DNA of 64,000 bases, taken from positions 124,001 through 188,000 of the forward strand of contig CADAYE010000001.1 in assembly GCA_902792085.1 (NCBI GenBank), in the 5' to 3' direction. This DNA is from an uncultured bacterium (lineage in GTDB: Bacteria > Cyanobacteriota > Vampirovibrionia > Gastranaerophilales > Gastranaerophilaceae). A program made the translations under genes and the position numbers. Positions 43,133 through 52,833 of the stretch are shown one piece after another (the first letter of the stretch is position 1; every line of letters starts with the position of its first letter). The notes beneath the pieces were generated by a model. That model had not been told where the DNA came from. It did no database searches and saw only the letters and a list, made by a program, of their open reading frames with translations.

Positions 43133-44482
43133 TTAATCTGCAAGAATTTCATATATAATATTCTTGTTCATACTTTCAAGGATATGTTTTACTAATTTAT
43201 AGTCTTCTCTGCCTGTTTTACTTATTTTTTCGAATAAAACAACATTATCAATATTTTTTACCGAAGTTTTAAATGAAGGAGAGATTTCTGCCTTTATTGG
43301 TATAAGATTGACAAAATTTTTCAATTTTTCTTTTACGCTGTCAGATATATCTTCAAAATAAACTAATGCCGTTTTCTTATCAGAATTTGATATAAGTTCC
43401 GCACACAGTCTGTTAAATTCCTTATCTAAATCATAAATAACATCATTTCCAAGCATTGAATATGATAATTTTTTATCAGTTAATTCTTTATATACAACCC
43501 CGATAAGCGAGAATATTACACCAAAAACAATACCTAATAATATATTCGTAAATAATTTCGGAGAAGAATATTCCCAATCTCTGAGTTTTGTAGGCTTACT
43601 TATGACAAAAACTTTTGATGAATCAGACATTTCATCTACTAATTTTGCCCATTCTAATTTTGAAGCAAGTTGAGATACTCTTGCAGAACTTTCAGTAATA
43701 CCGATTCTTGATTTCTCACCTGCAATATATTGCCCTTTTATATTTGAAATTACATTTTGTGCAGAACGGGAAAAAGTACTCATTGCAGTTAAATTACCGG
43801 TACCTGCGAGAGATTGAGTCGGCAATCCGCCTGCTGTTTTTACCTGATTATCCAAGTCCGCTTTTGCTTTTTTATATTCTGCTTCCAATAATGCTTTATC
43901 GGATTTTGATTTGATATTATTTATTTGTTTATGTAATGCAATGTAATTCTTAATTATTGAAACTACAACACTATATGCCAAATCTTTATTTTTACTTGTG
44001 TAAGAAATATGTAATACTTTAGTTCCTTTTTTAGACTCAATTTCCGGACCTTTTTTGATAAACTTTTTTGTTGTTATATATTCACCTGTTTTTTTAGTTG
44101 GAATAATTCCATATAATTTTTTATATCTTAAATTATTTTCTTTAATGACTTTATCCATTACAAGAGGAGATTGTATAAGTTCTATTTCATTTGCCAAAGG
44201 ATCAGCAGCTCCTAATAATGAACCCATACTTCCGGCATCTTCAATTGCATAAGGATTAATTTCAAGGAAATTTGTACTATTTGCCTTATTTATGTATAAA
44301 TCTGCAGTTACAGTCCATTTTTTAGGTAATATAAATGCCAGTAAAATGAAAAATAGCAAAGTAAATGTGAATATTTTTGCAATATAAAATTTTCGGTTCC
44401 ATAATGTCAAAAATATATTTTTCAAATTTATGGTTAGTTCTTCATCAAACTCTGAACATTCTTTATTATTTAATTGTTCCAT
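43133..44482 (-). CDS. Wzz-type polysaccharide chain-length determinant
   Basis: 449 residues. Cytoplasmic N-terminus, TM1 (IFTFTLLFFILLAFIL, ~38-53), periplasmic domain with coiled coil (LEAEYKKAKADLDNQVKTAG), a Pro-rich TM2 region (PKLFTNILLGIVFGVIFSLIG, ~308-328), and a ~110-residue C-terminal tail. This is the Wzz/GumC copolymerase layout; the tail lacks a clear tyrosine-kinase Walker motif. Controls polymer length with the Wzy-like protein. Inner membrane. Confidence 0.85.
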   Translation of the reverse strand: MEQLNNKECSEFDEELTINLKNIFLTLWNRKFYIAKIFTFTLLFFILLAFILPKKWTVTADLYINKANSTNFLEINPYAIEDAGSMGSLLGAADPLANEIELIQSPLVMDKVIKENNLRYKKLYGIIPTKKTGEYITTKKFIKKGPEIESKKGTKVLHISYTSKNKDLAYSVVVSIIKNYIALHKQINNIKSKSDKALLEAEYKKAKADLDNQVKTAGGLPTQSLAGTGNLTAMSTFSRSAQNVISNIKGQYIAGEKSRIGITESSARVSQLASKLEWAKLVDEMSDSSKVFVISKPTKLRDWEYSSPKLFTNILLGIVFGVIFSLIGVVYKELTDKKLSYSMLGNDVIYDLDKEFNRLCAELISNSDKKTALVYFEDISDSVKEKLKNFVNLIPIKAEISPSFKTSVKNIDNVVLFEKISKTGREDYKLVKHILESMNKNIIYEILAD

Positions 44483-44526
44483 AATTTCTCCTTGTAGTAA
44501 TAATTATTCCTATTCTTTTAGTATCA

Positions 44527-45777
44527 TCAATTTAATATTTTATCAACCATTTGTAAAAATTTTTCTTTTCTTTCGTCTAATATTGATTTTCTGTTTTGAA
44601 TAACAGAAATTATTTCATTTCTATTTTCTGAAAGTTCTTTATACAGTTGCGTAAATTTTTCGTAGTAATTATTATCTTCTAAATTTACTGAAAATTTTTC
44701 CTGCCCGTATTGAGCCAATGCCCCGACATTTTTATGAACATAATAATCGGAAAACGCAAGACTGATTGTCGGAACATCTTCTCCCATAGCGAAAATAATA
44801 GGATGGTGTTTCATCGTTATACACATTTTTGAATCTGCTATTACACGGCGAATTTTTCTGAAATCCAAATTAAATTCATATACTTTTATCCTGTCATTAG
44901 GATATTTTTTCAAATAATCGTCAAAAGAATCCGTATCAGTTTGAGTCATTGGAATGAAAACAATATTATAGTTCGTGTTATCAATTATATAATTTACAAT
45001 TTTATTTATTTTATCAATATAAATTTCTTTTTGTTTTCCTTTCATACCCCAATAGTGGAAATTAAGTGTTATATAATTGTCGCAATCAATTTGTCTTTCT
45101 TCTGATTTTGGACTATGCAGAGCATCATCATGAGTTGCAAAACAATGTTCACCTTTTATTCCTATTTTTTCTAAATCTTTAAGTGAAAATTCCTCATCTC
45201 GGACAGTAATCACATTAACCGATTTAAAAGCCCATTTTGCAAACAACTCATTATATATTCCATTCCAGACACCAATTGTTTGCCCGCTCATTACAACAGG
45301 AGTTTTAAATATCTTACACAATAGACATATTAATATTCCATCCCATAATCTTGATAATGTTTTACCCGTTAAAAATCCTCCGCCACAATAATAAAACAAA
45401 CTTGCTTCTTTTAATTGCTGCAAAAATTTTACACTTCGCGGATTTAAAAATAATGGCGGTAAATCATATTTTACCAAATAAGAATTAAATAATATCCAAA
45501 GAGATTTTAATAAAAATACCGGAATTGTCCATATTTTGCCAAAAGAATATATATTGAATGGAAGTCCCTGATTAAAAAATGCTGTTCTGGACGCATAGTC
45601 ATGAAAAAATTTGGGGTGTATATCTTTTGAATGATTAACATCCGGAGTTAAATTTATAATTTGATATTGCGGATATCTTTTTGTAAGAAGTTCAAGAGTT
45701 GCCTCACATTGTGCCTCGTCTCCAAGATTTGTATATCCGTATCCGCCTGTAACTAATATATTTCTGCTTTTTTTCAT
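44527..45777 (-). CDS. Polysaccharide pyruvyl transferase family protein (CsaB-like)
   Basis: 416 residues. NILVTGGYGYTNLGDEAQ (donor pocket), YCGGGFLTG, the central YITLNFHYWG.., VFIPMTQTDTDS, MCITMKHHPIIFAMGEDVPTIS and a C-terminal helix. Adds a pyruvyl ketal from PEP to a cell-surface sugar. ATG at 45777 overlaps the stop of the preceding gene (TAATG), with GGAGAAA upstream. The pair with an F420-hydrogenase-beta-like gene is a known neighbourhood in such clusters. Confidence 0.87.
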   Translation of the reverse strand: MKKSRNILVTGGYGYTNLGDEAQCEATLELLTKRYPQYQIINLTPDVNHSKDIHPKFFHDYASRTAFFNQGLPFNIYSFGKIWTIPVFLLKSLWILFNSYLVKYDLPPLFLNPRSVKFLQQLKEASLFYYCGGGFLTGKTLSRLWDGILICLLCKIFKTPVVMSGQTIGVWNGIYNELFAKWAFKSVNVITVRDEEFSLKDLEKIGIKGEHCFATHDDALHSPKSEERQIDCDNYITLNFHYWGMKGKQKEIYIDKINKIVNYIIDNTNYNIVFIPMTQTDTDSFDDYLKKYPNDRIKVYEFNLDFRKIRRVIADSKMCITMKHHPIIFAMGEDVPTISLAFSDYYVHKNVGALAQYGQEKFSVNLEDNNYYEKFTQLYKELSENRNEIISVIQNRKSILDERKEKFLQMVDKILN

Positions 45778-47030
45778 TATATTTTCTCCAATAACCATGT
45801 AACGGCATTTATTATTTTCATTATATGATAAGTCACCTTAAATCCAAAATTTTTATACAAAAATTTTGAGCATCCTGAATTAATATAATATCTTAAAAAT
45901 CTTGACTTTCGATTTTTATTTGAATAAGGTTTTTGAGTAAATTTATATATAGCATCTGTCTGTTTATAAACGGGAGTAGGTCTTTGGTGGTCTTTCATTG
46001 TTTCATAATCAAGTTCTTCATACTCCAGACCGCAATTAAGAAATTCATTTAAAACTTCTTCATTTCTTATAACAAGAATTGATTTACCTTTTGCGTCTTC
46101 ATCTGCCCATTTGCCCCAGGCATCTTTGACGGAAATATCTGCTCCCACGCCCCAAAAATCAGGACAATACAGACAACTGTTCATTGCAAAATAATAAAAT
46201 CGCCAAAAACTTGTCCAACCGCTTTCGAAACGATTTTTATCCATAAGAGTTTTTTCTTTTGTATAGATATAATTTTTAAAATTATTTGCATCAGGTATTG
46301 TTTCATCTTTTGCCCGCATATTTATTTGCCACAAATCTTTATCCGAAAGTTTATTCACTTCTGTTAAAAAATCCGCAAATGTTGAATTAACATTATGAGA
46401 GCATATCAAAGCACAAGTGATAATTTTTATTTCACTAAAATTTTTATTTGAATTTAAAAGATTTTTTATTCCTCTTATCACACAGGGAGTTCCCGTCATA
46501 AAATATGTTTTTCCTTTTTCTAATTTCGACAGAACATCAGAAAAATCTATCGCCTGATATGTTGAACTTACATTTTCATTTATTTCTTCAATGGTCTCAG
46601 AAAGTCTTGCACCGTAATGCAAATCACCTCTTTTCCCCCAAAGTCTTTGCGTATGAATCATACCGTCAATTTTCCCCTGTTCCATAAGGTATGATGCAAG
46701 TTTTGTAACTGCTCCGCCGGAACAGCACTTTAATCTCTGCTCGTCATTATTATCCCACGCAACATAATATTTGCTATTTTCTAAACCATGTCTGTGAGGA
46801 AATTCCATTTTGGATAAGTCTTGTGCTATTGAAAATAATTTTTCTTTTTCCTGAGGGCAATATTTTAAACATTGACCGCAATTTTTACATTTTTCAAAGT
46901 CAATCACAGGATTAACTTCGCCATAATCATTGCGAACCATTTTTATTGCATCAAATTTACAAACTGTTTTACAAAGTCCGCAATTTATGCATAAATTATT
47001 TTTTACTGTTTTTTCAACCGTAGAACCCAT
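45777..47030 (-). CDS. Coenzyme F420 hydrogenase/dehydrogenase beta-subunit-like protein
   Basis: 417 residues. N-terminal two [4Fe-4S] motifs (CINCGLCKTVCKFDAI and CKNCGQCLKYCPQ), then the FrhB-type FAD/F420 fold (AWDNNDEQRLKCCSGGAVTK, YFMTGTPCVIRGIKNLL, DFWGVGADISVKDAWG). It is next to the pyruvyl transferase, as in many capsule clusters; the substrate is unknown and F420 use should not be assumed. Stop overlaps the next ATG. Confidence 0.85.
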   Translation of the reverse strand: MGSTVEKTVKNNLCINCGLCKTVCKFDAIKMVRNDYGEVNPVIDFEKCKNCGQCLKYCPQEKEKLFSIAQDLSKMEFPHRHGLENSKYYVAWDNNDEQRLKCCSGGAVTKLASYLMEQGKIDGMIHTQRLWGKRGDLHYGARLSETIEEINENVSSTYQAIDFSDVLSKLEKGKTYFMTGTPCVIRGIKNLLNSNKNFSEIKIITCALICSHNVNSTFADFLTEVNKLSDKDLWQINMRAKDETIPDANNFKNYIYTKEKTLMDKNRFESGWTSFWRFYYFAMNSCLYCPDFWGVGADISVKDAWGKWADEDAKGKSILVIRNEEVLNEFLNCGLEYEELDYETMKDHQRPTPVYKQTDAIYKFTQKPYSNKNRKSRFLRYYINSGCSKFLYKNFGFKVTYHIMKIINAVTWLLEKI

Positions 47031-47033
47031 TTA

Positions 47034-48302
47034 CTAACCTTTCTGCTTTAATATTTGATATTTGTTTATATAATAAACTCTGTGCAAAAACATAAATATA
47101 TGTGAAAACGCATATAAACAAGCAACCGAATATATATTTAACCTGTTAATTATATACAATATACACAAAGCAATTATGTGAATTATTCCTGCCATAATCC
47201 AACATTGATTTGTTTCTTTTATATACCCAAACGCCCCGATTAGCGGATAACCCATAGTTCCTGCAAGCATGTGGAACGGAACAATTATTGCAAATATTCT
47301 CAAAACTTTATAACTTTCAACAAGTTGCGGACCGTAAAATATAGATATAATTGGTTTTGAAAATAATAAAATGAATAATGATACACCCACACTGACAAAC
47401 AAAATTATTTTAAATACTTTCTTCCAAAATTTTATATCTTTATTTTTGGACATATAAGGGAAAAATGCGTTATAGAAAGGAATATACATAAAATATATCG
47501 CAAGATAAATCTTTTGTGCTGAAACATAATATGCAACCATTGTTGTCGAAACACATAAACCCAAAACAAACGCATTTGCACTTTGATACAGCGCAATAGA
47601 AACATTACCCAAAAAATATTCGCTGCTGTTTCTTAATTTCAACCACACTTCCTTAAATTTCGGTATATATAATTTTACACCAAAATGATGAATCGCAAGC
47701 CACACACTTGCAAGACCCGCAACCAAAATCCCGAGAGAATTAAATAATGGCACAAGATAATAGTCGTCTTGTCCCCTGATAAATGCAAATATGCACACAA
47801 GAGAAATAAATCTTGTCAAAACATTCAAATATGTTATGAATTTCATTTTTTCCATTCCCTGGAAAAACCATGTTGAAAGCAGGATATTTCCTAAAACAGA
47901 TAAAAATGTGAAATAATATATAACCCAGTCTTGTCTGAATTTTTCAAACCCGAATACTATAACAGACAAAATTAAAAAACTTATAAGCAAAAGTCCAAGA
48001 CGAGCGAACATAATGGAAGTATATATAGAAGAAACTTTGTGCGGGTTTTCTCTTTTTATTGCAAGTTCTCTGACGCCTGACTGGTTAAACCCAAAATCAA
48101 CAAACCTTGAAAAATAATCCATTATTGCCTGAGCAAAAAATATCAAACCGAATTTATCAACCGCAAGAACACGGGCTAAATAAGGCAGAGTAACAAAAGG
48201 TATAACATAATTTAAAATCTGAATTATACCCATTGCCGTAAAATTTTTGAATAAATTTTTCTTTTCTGCCGAGGCAGTCCGTGTTTTGTCTATAATATTC
48301 AT
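47034..48302 (-). CDS. wzx: Oligosaccharide flippase (Wzx/RfbX-like)
   Basis: 422 residues, ~12 hydrophobic helices throughout. FTAMGIIQILNYVIPFVTLPYLARVLAVDKFGLIFFAQAI is typical of MOP-superfamily flippases (only part quoted in the family pattern). It moves the lipid-linked repeat unit across the inner membrane. No obvious catalytic residues needed. Follows the glycosyltransferase-like gene. Confidence 0.9.
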   Translation of the reverse strand: MNIIDKTRTASAEKKNLFKNFTAMGIIQILNYVIPFVTLPYLARVLAVDKFGLIFFAQAIMDYFSRFVDFGFNQSGVRELAIKRENPHKVSSIYTSIMFARLGLLLISFLILSVIVFGFEKFRQDWVIYYFTFLSVLGNILLSTWFFQGMEKMKFITYLNVLTRFISLVCIFAFIRGQDDYYLVPLFNSLGILVAGLASVWLAIHHFGVKLYIPKFKEVWLKLRNSSEYFLGNVSIALYQSANAFVLGLCVSTTMVAYYVSAQKIYLAIYFMYIPFYNAFFPYMSKNKDIKFWKKVFKIILFVSVGVSLFILLFSKPIISIFYGPQLVESYKVLRIFAIIVPFHMLAGTMGYPLIGAFGYIKETNQCWIMAGIIHIIALCILYIINRLNIYSVACLYAFSHIFMFLHRVYYINKYQILKQKG

Positions 48303-48310
48303 TTTTATCC

Positions 48311-49462
48311 TTAAAAATGCGGTGCAATGTATTTTTTATATAAGTTTTTAATTGCTTCATAAGCATTCGGAATTCGTTTAATCGGATCGAGTTGCGCATA
48401 TCCCCAATATGAATTTGTAATATCTCTCAATTTGTTACAAGAATATTTAAAATGATTTATATCTTTAACATCAGATTTAACTTCGCAAACAGGAGATAAA
48501 ATATCCGCCCAGAATTTCGGATTCCAGTAATCTTCAAATATACTTATATAAGAATGTTCTTCAAATGATGCGTCAATATTGAATAAAGGTTTATATAAAT
48601 ATTCAATTTCTTTGTTAAAATATTGTGCTTCATACAGAACTGAAGTCGAGATACCAACAACTTTTTTAATCTTATCTGATGCCAAAAGCCCATATGTTGA
48701 ACGATTTGCTAATAATTCTATATATGGAGATTTATTTACCCAGTCATATATCATTTTTCGCTTTGTTCCTAAATAAGGATGCGGTAGATAGTATATTTTT
48801 GAATACTTTTCTTTTAATTCCTTTAACTTATCTTCAAAATGAGTTACATTCAAATATACTCCATCTTTTTCGACTGATTTATCGACAAGAGTTTGCCCGA
48901 TAAATAACGCAGAATTATCTTCCAAATCGGAATCCTGAATCATCCCGTTATATTCCATATATGTTTTCCAATAATTTGCATAGTAATAAAACTTTTCCTG
49001 AGGAATCTGATATTTTAATAACTGATTATAAATATCCTTGTTATTTGTACTTATTCCAAAAGCCAAATCATCAAACAATTTATATGAATGAAAGGCAAAA
49101 TCAATTACGGTTGTTCCAAAAGATGTCAACAAATCCGTAAGGGGTTTATACAATTCTATCCCAACGACTATTGTATTTTCGTCAAAAAATTGTTTTAGAT
49201 AATCTATTTGCTCTTGATTAAATTCTTTAGTATTGTATGTATTATAATTTTCTTTAATATTTGTAATTCCGCCTAATTCATAAAAGTTTTTGATAGAGAA
49301 ATTTTTATTTTGTTCATTTATAATATCTGCATAAACATCCACTTCACTATTTAATGCGCTTTCAATTATTGGTTTGAATAATTTAAATACCCATAAAGTA
49401 AATTTATTACTATGTTTTTTTGTATGGGCCAAAAAATCTGCTGTAAATATTATTTTCTTCAT
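48311..49462 (-). CDS. Predicted glycosyltransferase, unknown family (possible GT-B/GT52-like)
   Basis: 383 residues, no membrane segment. It has a Rossmann-like order: VGIELYKPLTDLL, ..VIDFAFHSYKLFDDLA, then YSKIYYLPHPYLG, YIELLANRSTYGLL and VVGISTSVLYEAQYFN. The 'LPHP ... ST(S)xL' pair recalls sialyltransferase-type GT52 or capsule-polymerase folds. I could not assign a family. Genomic position between the flippase and the Wzy-like gene supports a role in repeat-unit assembly. SD present ('aggtaagaa'). Confidence 0.5.
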   Translation of the reverse strand: MKKIIFTADFLAHTKKHSNKFTLWVFKLFKPIIESALNSEVDVYADIINEQNKNFSIKNFYELGGITNIKENYNTYNTKEFNQEQIDYLKQFFDENTIVVGIELYKPLTDLLTSFGTTVIDFAFHSYKLFDDLAFGISTNNKDIYNQLLKYQIPQEKFYYYANYWKTYMEYNGMIQDSDLEDNSALFIGQTLVDKSVEKDGVYLNVTHFEDKLKELKEKYSKIYYLPHPYLGTKRKMIYDWVNKSPYIELLANRSTYGLLASDKIKKVVGISTSVLYEAQYFNKEIEYLYKPLFNIDASFEEHSYISIFEDYWNPKFWADILSPVCEVKSDVKDINHFKYSCNKLRDITNSYWGYAQLDPIKRIPNAYEAIKNLYKKYIAPHF

Positions 49463-49473
49463 TTCTTACCTTT

Positions 49474-50865
49474 CTAGTTATTTAAATTTTTTCTGAATTT
49501 GTTGACATTCTTTAAATATAAACCGCTGATAACACCAAACAAACACCAAAAATAATGGCATGCAATAGTCGAATCGTAAATAGACAAACATACGAATATT
49601 AACAAAGTATATTTTATACCATTCAAAAAATTATAAATATCTCCATTTATAAATAAAAATTTTTTATTTATTTTTTTGTATATATTGTATATGAACATTG
49701 CAAAACAAATAAAACCAAGCGAACCTGTATCAACTAAAACTTTGAAAAATATAGAAGGATTTGCTGAAGTTGAATGAGATTGTGATATAAGTGCAGACAA
49801 ACTACCAGTTAATGGTAAAGGGGAGTTAGGCAGTTGTTTGTATAACTCAGTTGCTAATGAGCCACAACCAGTACCAAATATTGGATGGTGTAAATATATA
49901 ATAAACATATTTACATATGAAATTATTCTTGTAGCAAAAGAAGATTCAACATGTATAAGTAAATCAAAATTTTTAAATATCATCATACCAGAAATTATTC
50001 GAGATGTAATTGAATCATACAGTAATTCTACTTTGATTAGTAATATACTTATAATTAACAACATGGCAAATATTAAACAAGCTATTTTTATTATTTTTTT
50101 TATATTTATTTTATTTAACGCCAATAGACAAAATATATAAACTCCTACGGAAATAATAAGGTTAATAGGAGAACGAGTTAACAACAAAGAAATAAAAACA
50201 ATCGGAAATAGCATTTTTATAATTATATTTTGTATATTAATATGAATTACTTTATTTGATTTACTAATACTCATTGTTAATGGCATTAAACAAACCAAGA
50301 ACCACGCATAATGACTTGGTTCCTGAAATAATGACTGTATTCTGGGAAGAAAACCCATTTTATAACATAAAATATTAGATCTACCAGTAATAAATTTATA
50401 AAAAACTTCAAAAGAATATATATGCAATGAAAATATAATAAATTCAATGAAACCTGCTATCATAATAATTAGTAATGAAATTATAAATAATTTAACAATT
50501 TTTTTATTGCTAAATATAAATGGCAAGAATAATCCAATTAAATAAAATACAGCAAATGATAGAATATAAGTAACTATAATACTTAGAAGAAAACGCGGAA
50601 ATTCAATATGATGAGTCATTATATTAAAAAAAGCTCCTATCAGTGCAACAATAAAAAAACTTAATAACCAACGAACTTCTTTTAAATACTTAAAAGATTT
50701 TTCTAAAATCTCAAGGACTTTTTTTGAATTTAGAGAAAGTATAAAAATAATTAATAAAGTAATAGGAATAGACAATATTATAATACCTATACCTTCAGTA
50801 AAACACAGAGAAATTATTATTAATACATATAGTATAGGTATCAAGTTTATTTTTAATCTATTCAC
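49474..50865 (-). CDS. wzy: O-antigen/capsule polymerase-like membrane protein (Wzy)
   Basis: 463 residues with about 11 hydrophobic helices. The largest extramembrane loop (~residues 300-400) carries FGTGCGSLATELYKQ and LIHVESSFATR, similar in place to the Wzy/WaaL ligase-like periplasmic loops. Family sequence similarity is weak in such proteins; topology and position between glycosyltransferases and flippase suggest polymerase. Unusually AT-rich even for this window. Confidence 0.72.
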   Translation of the reverse strand: MNRLKINLIPILYVLIIISLCFTEGIGIIILSIPITLLIIFILSLNSKKVLEILEKSFKYLKEVRWLLSFFIVALIGAFFNIMTHHIEFPRFLLSIIVTYILSFAVFYLIGLFLPFIFSNKKIVKLFIISLLIIMIAGFIEFIIFSLHIYSFEVFYKFITGRSNILCYKMGFLPRIQSLFQEPSHYAWFLVCLMPLTMSISKSNKVIHINIQNIIIKMLFPIVFISLLLTRSPINLIISVGVYIFCLLALNKINIKKIIKIACLIFAMLLIISILLIKVELLYDSITSRIISGMMIFKNFDLLIHVESSFATRIISYVNMFIIYLHHPIFGTGCGSLATELYKQLPNSPLPLTGSLSALISQSHSTSANPSIFFKVLVDTGSLGFICFAMFIYNIYKKINKKFLFINGDIYNFLNGIKYTLLIFVCLSIYDSTIACHYFWCLFGVISGLYLKNVNKFRKNLNN

Positions 50866-51910
50866 CTAATACCTCCAATATTTGTTTTTTAATATTATCC
50901 TTATAATAAGTTTGTCCGTTTTCTTCTCCTTTTTTTATTAAATCCTTTAGTGCATTTTCATTTTTTAATAAATATTGTAATTTTATACACAAATCATTTG
51001 TATTATTTATTTGAAAATATTCGACACTATCCCCTCCAATTTCCCGGAATACTGGTATATTTGAACATAAGACAGGGACCCCAAAACTTTGTGCATCAAT
51101 CAAAGGTATTCCAAAACCTTCATATAAACTGGGGAATACAAATATCAAAGCATTTTTGTATAAAACTTTTAATTCTTCGTCGTTTAAATACCCAGTTAAT
51201 ATTATATTATTATTTATATTGAGTTCTTGGTTTTCTTTTCTGCCAACTATCACAAGTTTTTTATCGGTATTAATTTGTTTATAAGCTTCAATTAAAAAAC
51301 TAATATTTTTTCTTTTATTGATTGAACCAACAGATAATATATATTCTTTCTCTCTTATATCATATTTATCTAAAAATAATTTCTGTTCTTCATTTGATAA
51401 ACCTATTTTCGGATTTTCACCAAATGAAAAATAATTATATATGACCTTCACAAAACTTTCATCACATTTATAGAAATCTACAATTTCTTTTTTTACAGTT
51501 TCTGAGACAGTTATAATTTTATAAGCTAATCTTTTTATATTTGATATTACAAAATTTGCATAATTTTTCTTTATAACTCCCATCGTTTCAGGGAATTGGT
51601 TTGCCCATAAATCATGTAAAACAATATAATATTTAACTTTTGGTAATTTATAAAGAGGTGAATTTGTATTTGAAAAAATAACTGTATTGACTTGATTGAA
51701 ATAAATATAAAACGGGAATACAAGATTCACCCATAAAATGTACAAAAATCTTCTTAAATATGAATTTGAGATGCGTTCCAAAAAATATTTACGAGGCATT
51801 AAAATATCATAACCCAAATTCTGCATTATTTCATACAAGTTTTGAGTATATTGACCTATACCTGTCTTATTATATAAACTCAAACCATCTTCAATAATAA
51901 TTTTTTTCAT
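50858..51910 (-). CDS. Family 4 glycosyltransferase
   Basis: 350 residues, GT-B fold. SVGSINKRKNISFLIEAYKQI opens the C-terminal domain; FVFPSLYEGFGIPLIDAQSFGVPVLCSN contains the E-x7-D/E sugar-nucleotide site. N-terminal YVLHDLWANQFPETMG region. Adds one sugar to the lipid-linked repeat unit. Overlaps both neighbours by 4-8 nt, so the operon is tightly packed. Confidence 0.9.
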   Translation of the reverse strand: MKKIIIEDGLSLYNKTGIGQYTQNLYEIMQNLGYDILMPRKYFLERISNSYLRRFLYILWVNLVFPFYIYFNQVNTVIFSNTNSPLYKLPKVKYYIVLHDLWANQFPETMGVIKKNYANFVISNIKRLAYKIITVSETVKKEIVDFYKCDESFVKVIYNYFSFGENPKIGLSNEEQKLFLDKYDIREKEYILSVGSINKRKNISFLIEAYKQINTDKKLVIVGRKENQELNINNNIILTGYLNDEELKVLYKNALIFVFPSLYEGFGIPLIDAQSFGVPVLCSNIPVFREIGGDSVEYFQINNTNDLCIKLQYLLKNENALKDLIKKGEENGQTYYKDNIKKQILEVLGE

Positions 51911-52833
51911 TTTTGTACCTCATAATTAAAATACAAATCTTTTTTGAATTTAAAAAATCGGTATGTGTATCTTATTCTGCGATATAAATTAAATAAAGGA
52001 TTATAAAATTTTCTTTTTAATGGTTTATAAAAAGGAGATAGCTTATAATACTTATCCCAAATTTTAACATATGGAGTATTCCAATATCTCCAAGGTGTAA
52101 GAGTTACATAGTGAATGATAGTCAAATTATTTGCAGAAATTTCTTTTTTATTTTTAATTTGATAAAATTTCATAAAATTATGTTTTAAATAATAATCATA
52201 TAAAACTATATATTGATATTTTGGATGTAAGTGTAATATTTTTCTCCCAAATAAATAATTAAAAGTATCTTGTTCTGGACAACAGCATATATCTATATTG
52301 TTTTGATAATATTCTATAAATTTTTCTATAGTATATTCTTCTCTAATTTTTTTTGCATTAAACAAAATCATACCCGCATTAAAATAATTTTCTAAATCTG
52401 GATATAATTCATCTTGTAATACTAGTGTAATATCAGGCACAACACCTATATAATTATCTTTTAAATCAATATGATACATGTTATAAATGTCATTATTAAC
52501 AATAGCATCTGCATCTAAATACAAAACTTTATCATAATTTTTTATTAAATATGGAATATAGAATTTTAAAAATATAATATTTGACCAACGGGATTTATTA
52601 GGGAACTTACTATATTCAATACCAACATTTGTAATATTTATATGAGTATATTCTGTTTCCATTATTTTTAATTTAGTTTCATCATCTGGATATAAGCCAT
52701 CTGTTAAAACAAAAATATTATACAAAACATTTTCTCTTTGATTAGCTTTTATTGACGCAATAACAACACTTACTTGCATTGCATAATTTTTATCAGTTAT
52801 AAGGGCTATTGCGATATTATCATTACTTTTCAT
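51907..52833 (-). CDS. Family 8 glycosyltransferase
   Basis: 308 residues, GT-A fold. Start NIAIALITDKNYAMQVSVVIAS; DxD motif in LYLDADAIVNNDI; NAGMILFNAKKIREE; and the end HYVTLTPWRYWNT, as in LgtC/GT8 enzymes (usually HYxGxxKPW). Retaining galactosyl- or glucosyltransferase of the repeat unit. Overlaps the next gene by 4 nt. Confidence 0.9.
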   Translation of the reverse strand: MKSNDNIAIALITDKNYAMQVSVVIASIKANQRENVLYNIFVLTDGLYPDDETKLKIMETEYTHINITNVGIEYSKFPNKSRWSNIIFLKFYIPYLIKNYDKVLYLDADAIVNNDIYNMYHIDLKDNYIGVVPDITLVLQDELYPDLENYFNAGMILFNAKKIREEYTIEKFIEYYQNNIDICCCPEQDTFNYLFGRKILHLHPKYQYIVLYDYYLKHNFMKFYQIKNKKEISANNLTIIHYVTLTPWRYWNTPYVKIWDKYYKLSPFYKPLKRKFYNPLFNLYRRIRYTYRFFKFKKDLYFNYEVQK